Origin: Paucidesulfovibrio sp050251775
Lineage (GTDB): Bacteria; Desulfobacterota; Desulfovibrionia; Desulfovibrionales; Desulfovibrionaceae
Assembly (NCBI GenBank): GCA_050251775.1
Contig: JBFWMD010000006.1
Coordinates: 1-64,000 of the forward strand
Length of the DNA stretch: 64,000 nt
Reading direction: 5' to 3'
Below the pieces are notes generated by a model. That model worked only from the letters and a program-made list of their open reading frames with translations. It had not been told where the DNA came from and searched no databases. Every line of letters begins with the position of its first letter. Position 1 is the first letter of the stretch. The position numbers and the translations under genes were made by a program. Below are positions 15,630 to 24,423 of the stretch, piece after piece.

Positions 15630-18192
15630 TCCGTCCATCGTGGAAGAGTTCGTTGTCGAAGCGCAGGAACACCTCGAAAACATCGAGGACGACTTTTTGC
15701 AGCTCGGCAACCAGAAGGAAAATCCCGACCCGGCCATGATCGACAAGATCTTCCGGGCCGCGCACTCCATCAAGGGAGGCGCGGGATTTCTCCAGTTCAA
15801 GAGCATCAGCGAGCTGGCCCACATCATGGAGACGTTGCTCTCCTCCCTGCGCTCCGGGGTGATTCCGGTCACGGATGCCATCATCGAGGGGCTGCTTGCG
15901 GGCGTGGACAAGCTCAGCGAACTACTGGCCAACGTGGATGAAAGCAACGACATGGATATTTCCGTGGAGCACAAGCTCCTGAGCGACCTGCTGGAGGGGC
16001 ACATGCCCGGCCAGAAGGACCAGGAGGATGTGGTCGTGACCGGCCAGGGCGGTCAGAAGACCGGCTTCGAGGTCACGCCGCTGACGTTGCGCAACATCCC
16101 CAAGAATCACGAGTTCATCTACGTTCTCAAGTATGATCTGGCCGAGGTCTCCAGCGAACAGGGCGAAGGCCCGCTGGCCCTGATCAAGCGGTTGTCCAGC
16201 ACCGGCGAGATTCTCGACGCGCGGTTGGAGACGGACGACAAGGACCTGAAGCAGGGCCTGCCCGAGGGGCCGCTCTGGTATGAGCTGCTCTATTCCTCCA
16301 TCATCGGGCCGGACATCATCGGCTTTGCCGTGGGTCTGCCCCAGGAACGCGTCACCGTTGTGGACCGCGGTCAGTTGGAGGCCGAGGCGGAGCAGAGCGC
16401 CGCAGCTGTCCGGGCGGGTTCGGGCGCGCCCGCTCCGGCGGCGGAGCCAGTTGCCTCCGCTCCGGTCGAGGCCGCGGCGGCTCCTTCGGAGTACCCGCAG
16501 AGCATCATGGACGAGATGCAACTGCCCGTGACCGAGGAGATGATCGAGCAGTTCACCACCGAGGCCGAGGAGTCCCTGGACGCCGCCGAACAGGCCCTGA
16601 TGCAGATTTTCGACGACCCCGAAGGAGCCGAGGAATCCCTCAACGAGGCCTTCCGCATGATCCACAGCTTCAAGGGCAATTGCGGCCTGCTCGGCTTCAA
16701 GCCCCTGGAGCGCGTCAGCCATACCATGGAAACCGTGCTCGACTTCTTCAAGACCGGAACCACGCCCCGGCGCGAATCGGACCGGGCGTCGCTGATGAAG
16801 GGATTGGACACGCTCCGGGCGGGCCTTGCGGAGATTGCCACGGATGGCAAGCTGCGCATGGGGCCGCAAGAAGATCTGGTGGCCGAGCTTTCCGGGTTGC
16901 TGCCCGGCGGGGCTCCGCAGGCGGCCAAGGCCCGCGCGCCGCGGCCCAAGCCCGAGGCGCGGTCCGCCCCGGCAGCGGCGGGAGCGGCCAAGATTGAGCG
17001 TCGTGATATCCGCGTGGATCTGGACAAGCTCGATGTGCTCATCAACCTCGTGGGCGAACTGGTCATCGCCGAGAGCATGACCACCCGCCACCCGGACCTC
17101 CAGGGGCTGAACCTGGAGGGCTTTGAGCGCTCGGCCCACAACCTGCGCCGGATCATTGCGGACTTGCAGGACGTGGCCATGCAGGTGCGCATGATTCCGC
17201 TCTCCCGCACCTTCCGGAAGATGATCCGGCTGGTGCACGATCTTTCCACCAAGGCGGGCAAGAAGATCCGGCTGGAACTCCTGGGCGAGGAGACCGAGGT
17301 GGACAAGACTGTCATCGAGCAGATCGCCGACCCGTTGGTCCACATCATCCGTAACTCCGTGGACCACGGTCTGGAGCCGCCCGACGAACGTCTGGCCGCA
17401 GGCAAGGCCGATACGGGCGTGGTGACCATCGAGGCCCGCCACGAGGCGGGCGAGGTGCTCATCGCGGTGCGCGACGACGGCCGGGGTCTCTCCCGCGAAC
17501 GGATTCTCAAGAAGGCAGCAGCCAACGGCATGATCCAGGGCGACGGCTCGGGTCTTTCCGACGGCGAGGTCTATAAGATGATCTTTGAGCCGGGTTTTTC
17601 CACGGCGGAGAAGATCACGGACGTTTCCGGACGCGGCGTGGGCATGGACGTGGTCCGGCGCAACCTGGAAAAGCTCAAGGGCCGGGTGGACGTGCAGAGC
17701 GTTCCGGGGCGGGGAGCCACGGTGCTGCTGCGCATTCCGCTGACCCTGGCCATCATCGAGGGCATGCTCATCCGCGTGGGTTCGTCCCAATACACGTTGC
17801 CGCTGCTCTCCATCCGCGAATCCTTCCGTCCGGAAATGAAGCAGGTCACCGTGACCATGGACGGCCAGGAGGTTGTCAAGGTCCGGGACGACATGATTCC
17901 GGTGGTGCGGCTGCACGAGCTCTACAATGCGGAGCCCGATGTGGTCGAACTGGACAAGGGCATCCTGGTCATCGTGGACTCGGGGAACAAGAACGTCTGC
18001 ATCTTCTGCGACGAGATTTTGGGACAGCACCAGACCGTGATCAAGGGGCTTCCGAGTTATCTGGGCACGGCCAGGGGGCTTTCCGGTTGCACCATTCTCG
18101 GCAACGGCGAAGTCAGCCTGATCCTGGACGTGGGGTCGCTGATTGCCATGGCCGAGAGCAAAGGGGCACAGGCTGCTGCGGCCGAGGCATAA
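15619..18192 (+). CDS. cheA: Chemotaxis histidine kinase CheA with two Hpt domains
   Basis: An 857-residue cytoplasmic kinase that passes phosphate from its Hpt histidine to CheY/CheB-type receivers. The first Hpt has AAHSIKGGAGF (His near 49). A middle domain (about 150-255) and an Ala/Pro linker follow, then a second Hpt with MIHSFKGNCGLLGF (His near 349). The dimerisation and ATPase core starts with DKLDVLINLVGELVI near 470, has the N-box HIIRNSVDHG near 573 and GRGVGMDVV near 672. A CheW-like domain ends the protein. Two Hpt domains exceed the classical single P1. It overlaps the HATPase-STAS gene by 11 bases and is followed by a half-length cheW. Confidence 0.95.
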   Translation: MGNDPSIVEEFVVEAQEHLENIEDDFLQLGNQKENPDPAMIDKIFRAAHSIKGGAGFLQFKSISELAHIMETLLSSLRSGVIPVTDAIIEGLLAGVDKLSELLANVDESNDMDISVEHKLLSDLLEGHMPGQKDQEDVVVTGQGGQKTGFEVTPLTLRNIPKNHEFIYVLKYDLAEVSSEQGEGPLALIKRLSSTGEILDARLETDDKDLKQGLPEGPLWYELLYSSIIGPDIIGFAVGLPQERVTVVDRGQLEAEAEQSAAAVRAGSGAPAPAAEPVASAPVEAAAAPSEYPQSIMDEMQLPVTEEMIEQFTTEAEESLDAAEQALMQIFDDPEGAEESLNEAFRMIHSFKGNCGLLGFKPLERVSHTMETVLDFFKTGTTPRRESDRASLMKGLDTLRAGLAEIATDGKLRMGPQEDLVAELSGLLPGGAPQAAKARAPRPKPEARSAPAAAGAAKIERRDIRVDLDKLDVLINLVGELVIAESMTTRHPDLQGLNLEGFERSAHNLRRIIADLQDVAMQVRMIPLSRTFRKMIRLVHDLSTKAGKKIRLELLGEETEVDKTVIEQIADPLVHIIRNSVDHGLEPPDERLAAGKADTGVVTIEARHEAGEVLIAVRDDGRGLSRERILKKAAANGMIQGDGSGLSDGEVYKMIFEPGFSTAEKITDVSGRGVGMDVVRRNLEKLKGRVDVQSVPGRGATVLLRIPLTLAIIEGMLIRVGSSQYTLPLLSIRESFRPEMKQVTVTMDGQEVVKVRDDMIPVVRLHELYNAEPDVVELDKGILVIVDSGNKNVCIFCDEILGQHQTVIKGLPSYLGTARGLSGCTILGNGEVSLILDVGSLIAMAESKGAQAAAAEA

Positions 18193-18232
18193 GACCACGA
18201 CAAGGGCGCAGGCCGCGCCCGGGAGGCACGGT

Positions 18233-18511
18233 ATGGCCGATGAGAAAAGCCTTGGGGCGCGACGGTGGTGCGACGTGGACGAGGATGCGCAGCGGAACAG
18301 GTCTCTGGCGTTTCCCCTTGGCGGGCATGTGGTGGACAGGGTCAACGAAGTGGCGGATATTCCGGGCGAGCATATTTTCCCGCCCCCCTCCATGGGCGTA
18401 GGCAAGGGCAGCCATTGCGTACAGGGGATGGGCAAGGTCTTTGAACAGGTGAAGCTACAATTGAACGTCCCCATGCTTCTCGGGGAGGAGGAGCTTGAGG
18501 CCCTGGCCTGA
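18233..18511 (+). CDS. Half-length CheW-like protein
   Basis: A 92-residue protein starting at an ATG with GGGAGG 7 bases upstream. From about residue 30, VVDRVNEVADIPGEHIFPPP, then YxxG-like CVQGMGKV and VPMLL match the second half of a CheW domain. The N-terminal strands that complete CheW (usually about 150 residues) are missing, replaced by a short charged leader. It lies between cheA and the first MCP, where a full cheW normally sits, and is the only CheW-like gene here apart from the CheA C-terminus. It may be a decayed cheW or a functional single subdomain. The intact reading frame and good ribosome binding site favour expression. Confidence 0.65.
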   Translation: MADEKSLGARRWCDVDEDAQRNRSLAFPLGGHVVDRVNEVADIPGEHIFPPPSMGVGKGSHCVQGMGKVFEQVKLQLNVPMLLGEEELEALA

Positions 18512-18555
18512 ACGACAACGGCTGTGAAGCGGCCTTAAGTTGCACGGAGGTTGCA

Positions 18556-20721
18556 ATGTTGTTCAGGAAAATCGGGTTGGAATGGAAGATCGGCGCTGGT
18601 TTCGTCGTCCTGTTGCTGTTTGTGCTCCTGGTGGGCGCGACCGGCTTCGTGGGCATGACCCGCATCGAAGGCGCGGTGCAGACCGCGACGGACGCCTCGG
18701 AGCTTTCGAGGCTCATCGGCATGGCACGCGTGCAGGTTCGGCTCTACATGACCTCCGCGGACGAAAGCCACGTGGGCAAGAGCCACGATCTGCTCGCTCA
18801 GATCGCGCAGGGGCTGGCGGACATGAAGGCCGGCGCGAACAAGGACGAGGTCGCGCTCATCGACGCCGCGCAGGAACATGTCGCCAAGTACGGAAAGTTG
18901 TTTAATCAGTACGTGGCCGAGGACAAGAGCCGCGCCGATCTGGACTGGCAGATGGTCCTGGCGGCCCGGGCCACGATCAAGCACGCCAACGAATTGCGCA
19001 CGGCGTTGGACAAACGTGCGCGCGCAGCTGCGGGAGGTCCGGACGGGCGCGAGCTGTTCGACCAGGCCCAGGAGGCCACCGAGATCGTGGTGGAACACCT
19101 CCAGGCTCGCCGGCATGAGAAAAACTACATCATCCGCGAAAAGCAGGAGTACCTGGATCGGGTTGAAAAGCTCGTGGCCGCCTCCACCGAGCGCTGTGGC
19201 CGGCTGGAGCAGGCGTTGGCCGGTTCGGAGCTGAAGGCCCTGGTGACCTCGGTCCGGGAAGAAACCGCCAGCTACTACAAGAACTATGTGGAAATGGCCC
19301 AGGCCAAGCAGCGCCTGCACGAGATCGACGCGGCCATGAACCAGGAGGCGGAGTCCACCGCGACTTCGCTGGAAAACGTGGTCGAGATCAAGGTCGCCAC
19401 GAGCAAGCATGTGCAGTCCCTGGCTGTCTGGACCATCGTGGCTGGATTCGTGCTTGCGGCGCTTTTGGGCGGGCTCTTGGCGGTGCTCATCGTGCGGGGC
19501 GTGCTTCTGGGCATCAAGGCGGCCCAGGAAGGGTTGCGTTCCGTGAGCGAGGGCGACCTCGGCGCGGAAATACCGGAAGCCATGATGGCGCGCGGCGACC
19601 AGATCGGCGACCTGATGCGCATGCTTCGGCAGACCATCGCGGCGCAACGGGACAAGGCCGAACTGGCTGAAGCCATCAGCGAGGGGGATCTGACCCGCGA
19701 GATCGTGCCCGCCTCGGAGCAGGACCAGTTGGGCATGGCTCTGGCGCGCATGACGCGGAGCCTGCGCAACGTGCTGGGCCAGGTGCGCGAGGTCAGCCTG
19801 CAAATCGCCTCGGGATCGGAGCAGGTTTCGGATTCGAGCCAGTCCCTTTCCCAGGGCGCCACGGAGCAGGCCTCCTCCCTGGAGGAAATCACCAGCTCCA
19901 TGGCCGAGATCGGCTCCCAGACCAAGAGCAACGCGGAAAACGCGAGCCAGGCCAATCAACTGGCCTCCAAGAGCCGGGAACGCGCCCGCGAGGGTGCGGA
20001 GCACATGGGCCGCATGGTGGAGGCCATGTCCGAAATCAACGCCTCCAGCCAGGCCATTGGCAAGATCATCAAGGTCATCGATGAAATCGCCTTCCAGACC
20101 AACCTGCTGGCTCTGAACGCCGCTGTGGAGGCGGCCCGGGCCGGGCAGCACGGCAAGGGTTTCGCCGTGGTGGCCGAGGAAGTCCGCAACCTTGCCGGCC
20201 GCAGTGCCAAGGCCGCGCAGGAGACCGCTCAACTGATCGAGGGATCCACCGAGCGCGTGCGGGCCGGCGGGGACATCGCCCGGCAGACGGCGGAAGCCTT
20301 GGAGCGCATCGTGCGCGACGTGAGCAGCGCCGCGGACCTGGTGGCCGAAATCGCGGCCGCTTCCAACGAACAGGCCGAGGGCGTCTCCCAGGTGAACATG
20401 GGACTCGCGCAGGTCGAGCAGGTCACGCAGCAGAACACGGCCAGCGCGGAACAGACGGCTTCGGCCGCGTCGCAGCTTTCGGCCCAGGCCGGAGCGCTGC
20501 GCAAGGTGCTGGAAGGCTTTTCGCTGAACGGCAACCAGATGGGCCAGCGGCTCACGGCCAGCAGCAGACGCCCCGCGCCTCTGCCCGCCGGGCGGCAGTC
20601 CGGTTCCGGCGAATCAGAGCCCCTGCCTCCTGCGGCGGAAAATGAAAAGGAAACCGGGACGGAACAGATCCGGCCTGAAGAGGTCATCGCCCTGGATGGT
20701 GATGAATTCGGCAGATATTGA
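18556..20721 (+). CDS. Methyl-accepting chemotaxis protein with helical-bundle sensor
   Basis: A 721-residue receptor. TM1 is at about residues 12-34 and TM2 at about 290-315. The periplasmic part is all helical, with ARRHEKNYIIREKQEYL near 183-199, typical of the HBM type. HAMP follows at about 315-370, then a long coiled-coil signalling domain whose tip reads DEIAFQTNLLALNAAVEAARAG. The last five residues, EFGRY, fit the CheR-binding pentapeptide pattern x-[FYWH]-x-x-[FYWH], so the tail probably tethers CheR. ACGGAGG lies 7 bases before the ATG. It is followed directly by a second receptor sharing long identical DNA tracts with it. Confidence 0.93.
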   Translation: MLFRKIGLEWKIGAGFVVLLLFVLLVGATGFVGMTRIEGAVQTATDASELSRLIGMARVQVRLYMTSADESHVGKSHDLLAQIAQGLADMKAGANKDEVALIDAAQEHVAKYGKLFNQYVAEDKSRADLDWQMVLAARATIKHANELRTALDKRARAAAGGPDGRELFDQAQEATEIVVEHLQARRHEKNYIIREKQEYLDRVEKLVAASTERCGRLEQALAGSELKALVTSVREETASYYKNYVEMAQAKQRLHEIDAAMNQEAESTATSLENVVEIKVATSKHVQSLAVWTIVAGFVLAALLGGLLAVLIVRGVLLGIKAAQEGLRSVSEGDLGAEIPEAMMARGDQIGDLMRMLRQTIAAQRDKAELAEAISEGDLTREIVPASEQDQLGMALARMTRSLRNVLGQVREVSLQIASGSEQVSDSSQSLSQGATEQASSLEEITSSMAEIGSQTKSNAENASQANQLASKSRERAREGAEHMGRMVEAMSEINASSQAIGKIIKVIDEIAFQTNLLALNAAVEAARAGQHGKGFAVVAEEVRNLAGRSAKAAQETAQLIEGSTERVRAGGDIARQTAEALERIVRDVSSAADLVAEIAAASNEQAEGVSQVNMGLAQVEQVTQQNTASAEQTASAASQLSAQAGALRKVLEGFSLNGNQMGQRLTASSRRPAPLPAGRQSGSGESEPLPPAAENEKETGTEQIRPEEVIALDGDEFGRY
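19823..19899 (+). repeat. 77-bp tract identical to 22143-22219 in the next MCP
   Basis: The two MCP genes share 77 perfectly identical bases here, synonymous sites included, inside diverged surroundings. A second identical tract of 71 bases is at 20110-20180 and 22430-22500. Direct repeats like these allow recombination between the two genes. Confidence 0.9.
20110..20180 (+). repeat. 71-bp tract identical to 22430-22500 in the next MCP
   Basis: This tract encodes the highly conserved hairpin tip of the signalling domain. Identity at the DNA level, rather than only the protein level, suggests recent gene conversion or duplication. Confidence 0.9.
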
Positions 20722-20776
20722 TCCACGACGGAACAATCGTGGGTTTGCGGGGATGCATCAAAGCAAGGGAGACGGA

Positions 20777-22990
20777 ATGCGCTTGACCAGCGGAATACAA
20801 TTCAAGATCGCGCTTTGGACGTGCGCGGCGTTGATGGGCGTGATCGTCGTTTTGACGACCTATGCCACCGTGGGCATGTTCGACCGACAGGTCGCCCAGG
20901 CGCGGGAGCAGGCGCTGCATCAGGCGGAAGGGTATTCCGGCCGCATCGAAGCTTTCCTGCTGCAACCCCTGGCAACGGCTGAATCGCTGGCCAATGCTCT
21001 GGCAGCGATCAAGGAACAGCAGCTGAACATCAACCGTTCCGAAGTTTCCGCCATGGTCAGAGGGGAACTGGACCGGAATCCGCGCTATCAGGGAGTCTAC
21101 ACGCTCTGGGAGCCCGACGCCTTCGATGGCAACGACGCGCTCTTCAAGAACGCGGAATACCACGACCAGACCGGCCAGTTTATGGCCTATTGGAACCGGG
21201 TGGACGGCCGCATCGCGAGCGAGGCGCTGTACGGCTACGATAATGAGAAGGAAGGCGGGTATTATCTGATCCCGAAGCGCACGGGTAAGCCCGTGGTCGT
21301 GGACCCCATCCCGTTCCAATCCCAGGGCAGGGAGCTCCTGCTTGTGTCCATCACCGCGCCGATCCTAGTCAACGGAACCTTCCAGGGCATCGTGGGAGTG
21401 GACGTGGCCCTGGACCAACTGGAAACGATGGCCCAGGACGCCGATGTCTTTGACCACAGCGGATTCATTGCCATCATCTCCAACAATGGAACCCTGGCCG
21501 GAGTCACGGGAAAACCCGAACTGGCCGGCAAAAGCGCGGAGGTGCTGCACCCCGACCTGTTCGACAAGGGCGGCGATCTGGAGCGAATTCAGTCCGGGAC
21601 CATCATCAATGAACATCAGGGTTCGCAGCTGGAGATCTTCGTGCCCGTGCGGATCGGGGACGCGGACCGCCCCTGGTCCGTAAACCTGCTCGCGGACGAT
21701 GCCACCGTGCGGGCCAATGCCTGGCGCATGGCCTGGCGGATGATCGGGGTCGGGCTCGGGCTGCTCCTGGTCGGCACGGCTCTTGTCTGGTGGCTGGCCG
21801 GGCTGATCGCCAAACCGGTTCGCTTCATTTCGCGCAGCGCGGAGCTGGCCGCGCTGGGCGATGTGGAGATGAAGGAACTGGACCGCCGGGAACGGGACTG
21901 GCTGTTGAAACGAAAAGACGAACTGGGAGAGGCCGGGCGCGCCTTCGGCGATCTGGTGGACTACTTCCGGGACAAGACCTCGGCGGCGGAACGCATCGCG
22001 GCGGGCGACCTGACCGTGCGCATCGAGGCGGCATCGACAAAGGATGCGCTCGGCACGGCCTTGCGGAACATGGGAGAATCGTTGAACACGGCCATGGGCC
22101 GCATTCAGGAGGCGGCCTCCCAGGTGGCCGTGGGTTCGAACGAGGTTTCGGATTCGAGCCAGTCCCTTTCCCAGGGCGCCACGGAGCAGGCCTCCTCCCT
22201 GGAGGAAATCACCAGCTCCCTGACTGAAATCAGCTCCCAGACCAAGACCAACGCGGAAAACGCCTCCCAGGCCAGCCAGCTCGCAGACCATGCCAAGAGC
22301 GCGGCGAGCCAGGGGGAAGAGCACATGGAGCGGCTCACCGAGGCCATGAAGGCCATCAATGAATCCAGCCAGGCCATCGGCAAGATCATCAAAGTCATCG
22401 ATGAAATCGCCTTCCAGACCAACCTGCTAGCTCTGAACGCCGCTGTGGAGGCGGCCCGGGCCGGGCAGCACGGCAAGGGTTTCGCCGTGGTGGCCGAGGA
22501 GGTCCGCAACCTTGCCGGCCGCAGCGCCAAGGCCGCGCGCGAGACCGCCCAGTTGATCGAAGGATCGGCGGAACGGGTCAGGGTCGGCGGCAGAATCGCA
22601 TTGGAGACTGCGGAATCCCTCACGGGGATCGTGGACAACGTGACCAAGGCCGCGGACCTTGTGCAGGAAATCGCGGCCGCATCCAACGAGCAGGCCGAGG
22701 GCGTGGCCCAGGTCAATCAGGGTCTGCACCAGGTGGAAGCCGTGACCCAGCGCAGCACGGCCACGGCGGAGCAGACCGCCTCGGCCGCGGAAGAGCTTTC
22801 GGCCCAGGCCGACATGCTGCGCGAGGTGGTGAGCCGCTTCCGACTGGCGCAGGAGACCGGGGAGCGGCAGCTTCCTCCTGCGTCCGGCTCCGGACGCCCA
22901 CGGGCGCTGACTGGTGGTCCGGAGAACCGGGGCGGGTCTTTTGTCGGGGAAGAAGTCATCTCGCTGGACGAGGAGTTCGCTACGTATTAA
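20777..22990 (+). CDS. Methyl-accepting chemotaxis protein with dCache sensor
   Basis: A 737-residue receptor. TM1 is at about 8-32 and TM2 at about 318-345. The periplasmic region has dCache_1 features: YQGVYTLWEPDAFDG near 110-124, then YWNRVDG, YLIPKRTGKPVVVDP and GIVGVDVALDQLE, as in amine or amino-acid sensing Cache domains. HAMP and a coiled-coil signalling domain follow. The protein ends EFATY, again matching the CheR-binding pentapeptide pattern, after the same EEVI-S-LD linker motif as the first MCP. The start is the ATG at 20777 with CAAGGGA 6 bases upstream; the reading frame is open further upstream but overlaps the previous gene. The ligand cannot be read from sequence alone. Confidence 0.92.
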   Translation: MRLTSGIQFKIALWTCAALMGVIVVLTTYATVGMFDRQVAQAREQALHQAEGYSGRIEAFLLQPLATAESLANALAAIKEQQLNINRSEVSAMVRGELDRNPRYQGVYTLWEPDAFDGNDALFKNAEYHDQTGQFMAYWNRVDGRIASEALYGYDNEKEGGYYLIPKRTGKPVVVDPIPFQSQGRELLLVSITAPILVNGTFQGIVGVDVALDQLETMAQDADVFDHSGFIAIISNNGTLAGVTGKPELAGKSAEVLHPDLFDKGGDLERIQSGTIINEHQGSQLEIFVPVRIGDADRPWSVNLLADDATVRANAWRMAWRMIGVGLGLLLVGTALVWWLAGLIAKPVRFISRSAELAALGDVEMKELDRRERDWLLKRKDELGEAGRAFGDLVDYFRDKTSAAERIAAGDLTVRIEAASTKDALGTALRNMGESLNTAMGRIQEAASQVAVGSNEVSDSSQSLSQGATEQASSLEEITSSLTEISSQTKTNAENASQASQLADHAKSAASQGEEHMERLTEAMKAINESSQAIGKIIKVIDEIAFQTNLLALNAAVEAARAGQHGKGFAVVAEEVRNLAGRSAKAARETAQLIEGSAERVRVGGRIALETAESLTGIVDNVTKAADLVQEIAAASNEQAEGVAQVNQGLHQVEAVTQRSTATAEQTASAAEELSAQADMLREVVSRFRLAQETGERQLPPASGSGRPRALTGGPENRGGSFVGEEVISLDEEFATY
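22143..22219 (+). repeat. 77-bp tract identical to 19823-19899
   Basis: Second copy of the tract shared by the two tandem MCP genes. Confidence 0.9.
22430..22500 (+). repeat. 71-bp tract identical to 20110-20180
   Basis: Second copy of the signalling-tip tract shared by the two tandem MCP genes. Confidence 0.9.
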
Positions 22991-23042
22991 GAAGGCAGTA
23001 TGGAGAGGCCTGTTGCACCCGGCCTCCTGAACAGGAAAAGCC

Positions 23043-23549
23043 ATGGATGAAGGTGGGCGGCAGGTCGTCGCCAACGAATACATGCTGGGGGCAGGCTGCA
23101 TCTGCCTGCCCGCCAAGTCTGCCAGGGTCTGCACCGTTGTGGGGTCCGGAGCCGTGGTCACGGTCTGGGACAGCCGCCGCAGGCGGGGCGGCATGACGCA
23201 TTATGCCCGGCCCTACCGGGAGCCGGACAAGCGCTCCACGGCCATGTATGCGGCTCCGGCCATCGTGACCCTGGTGCGCATGCTCCTGGAGGGCGGCTCC
23301 TCCCCGGCGGACCTGGAGGCGCATCTTTTCGGCGGGGCGTCCAATCCGGACATGGCGGGCCACCGCGAGGGACTGGCCGAGGACAATGTCCGTGTCGGGC
23401 TGGAGCTGCTGGAGAAGCTTCAGGTCCGCCGCGTGCAGCGGGACGTGGGCGGAACCCGGGGCCGAAAGGTGGTCTTCAACACCGGGACGGGCGAGGTCAT
23501 ACTGGCCAAGGTGGAGCGCATCCGCGCCTCGGACTGGTATCCGCAATAA
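23043..23549 (+). CDS. CheD-like protein lacking the catalytic cysteine
   Basis: A 168-residue CheD homologue. CheD deamidates Gln residues of receptors and also binds CheC-type phosphatases. The catalytic motif LGSCVAV of active CheD reads VGSGAVV here: the nucleophile Cys is Gly (codon GGA). The downstream His is retained in GGMTHYARP, as is the HLFGGAS segment. The protein is therefore probably inactive as a deamidase and may be a scaffold, regulator or decoy. A second, intact CheD is encoded at 25482. ATG at 23043 follows AGGAAAAG. It lies between the receptors and cheR, within the operon. Confidence 0.82.
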   Translation: MDEGGRQVVANEYMLGAGCICLPAKSARVCTVVGSGAVVTVWDSRRRRGGMTHYARPYREPDKRSTAMYAAPAIVTLVRMLLEGGSSPADLEAHLFGGASNPDMAGHREGLAEDNVRVGLELLEKLQVRRVQRDVGGTRGRKVVFNTGTGEVILAKVERIRASDWYPQ

Positions 23550-23595
23550 GCGGGCGGGGCAAACCCGCAGGACGAAACAGAGGGGCAACGAGCGC

Positions 23596-24423
23596 ATGTA
23601 TCAGCTGACGGAAAAAGAGTTCAAGGATCTCCGAGATTTCATATACGAATACGCCGGGATCAATCTGACGGACCAGAAGCGCGCCCTGGTTGTGGGACGC
23701 TTGCAGAAGGTGCTCTCCCGCGAGGGGTTTTCCTCGTTTTCCCAATATTACGACTACGTGCGCGCGGACAGGACGGGCAAGGCCGTGGAGGAACTGATCA
23801 ACCGCATCTCCACGAACCACACTTTTTTCTTTCGTGAGCAGGCCCATTTCGATTATCTGCACACCAAGGTGTTGCCCGAGATGACGGAGCGCATTGCGCG
23901 GGCGGGCAAAAAAGATCTGCGCCTCTGGTGTGCGGCAGCGGCCACGGGCGAGGAACCCTACACCCTGGCCATGGTTCTGCGCGAGTTTCTGGGCTCGCAA
24001 TATCCGCAATGGCAGGCAGGCATGCTGGCCACAGACATTTCCACCCAGGCCCTGGCCACGGCCCAGCGGGCCGTGTACCCGGACGAGCGCATGGCCCACA
24101 CGCCCGCGAGTCTGCGCAACAAGTATTTTCGGCGTCTCGGCCCGGACCAGTGGGCCGTGCGAGACGAATTGAAGCGGGACGTGATTTACCGCCGCTTCAA
24201 CCTGATGAGTACCAAGTGGCCCTTCAAGGGCAAGTTCCACATCGTGTTCTGCCGCAACGTGATGATCTACTTCGATCAGGTCACGCGCAGCCGGCTGGCC
24301 AAGATGTTCCACGAATTCATGCATCCCGGCGGGTATTTCTTCATCGGTCATTCCGAGACTCTGGGGCGTGACGATTGCCCCTTCGAGTACGTCATGCCCG
24401 CCGTGTACCGAAAGGTGAGTTAG
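23596..24423 (+). CDS. cheR: Chemotaxis receptor methyltransferase CheR
   Basis: A 275-residue S-adenosylmethionine-dependent methyltransferase that methylates receptor glutamates. The N-terminal helical domain has YAGINLTDQKRALVVGRL. The catalytic domain has RISTNHTFFFRE near 74, LWCAAAATGEEPYTLAM near 111-127, IVFCRNVMIYFD near 219 and FIGHSETLGR near 251. The start is the ATG at 23596 (MYQLTEKEF); the frame is open further upstream but overlaps cheD. The TAG stop is followed immediately by the ATG of cheB. The two upstream MCPs carry CheR-tether pentapeptides, which fits this enzyme as their partner. Confidence 0.95.
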   Translation: MYQLTEKEFKDLRDFIYEYAGINLTDQKRALVVGRLQKVLSREGFSSFSQYYDYVRADRTGKAVEELINRISTNHTFFFREQAHFDYLHTKVLPEMTERIARAGKKDLRLWCAAAATGEEPYTLAMVLREFLGSQYPQWQAGMLATDISTQALATAQRAVYPDERMAHTPASLRNKYFRRLGPDQWAVRDELKRDVIYRRFNLMSTKWPFKGKFHIVFCRNVMIYFDQVTRSRLAKMFHEFMHPGGYFFIGHSETLGRDDCPFEYVMPAVYRKVS

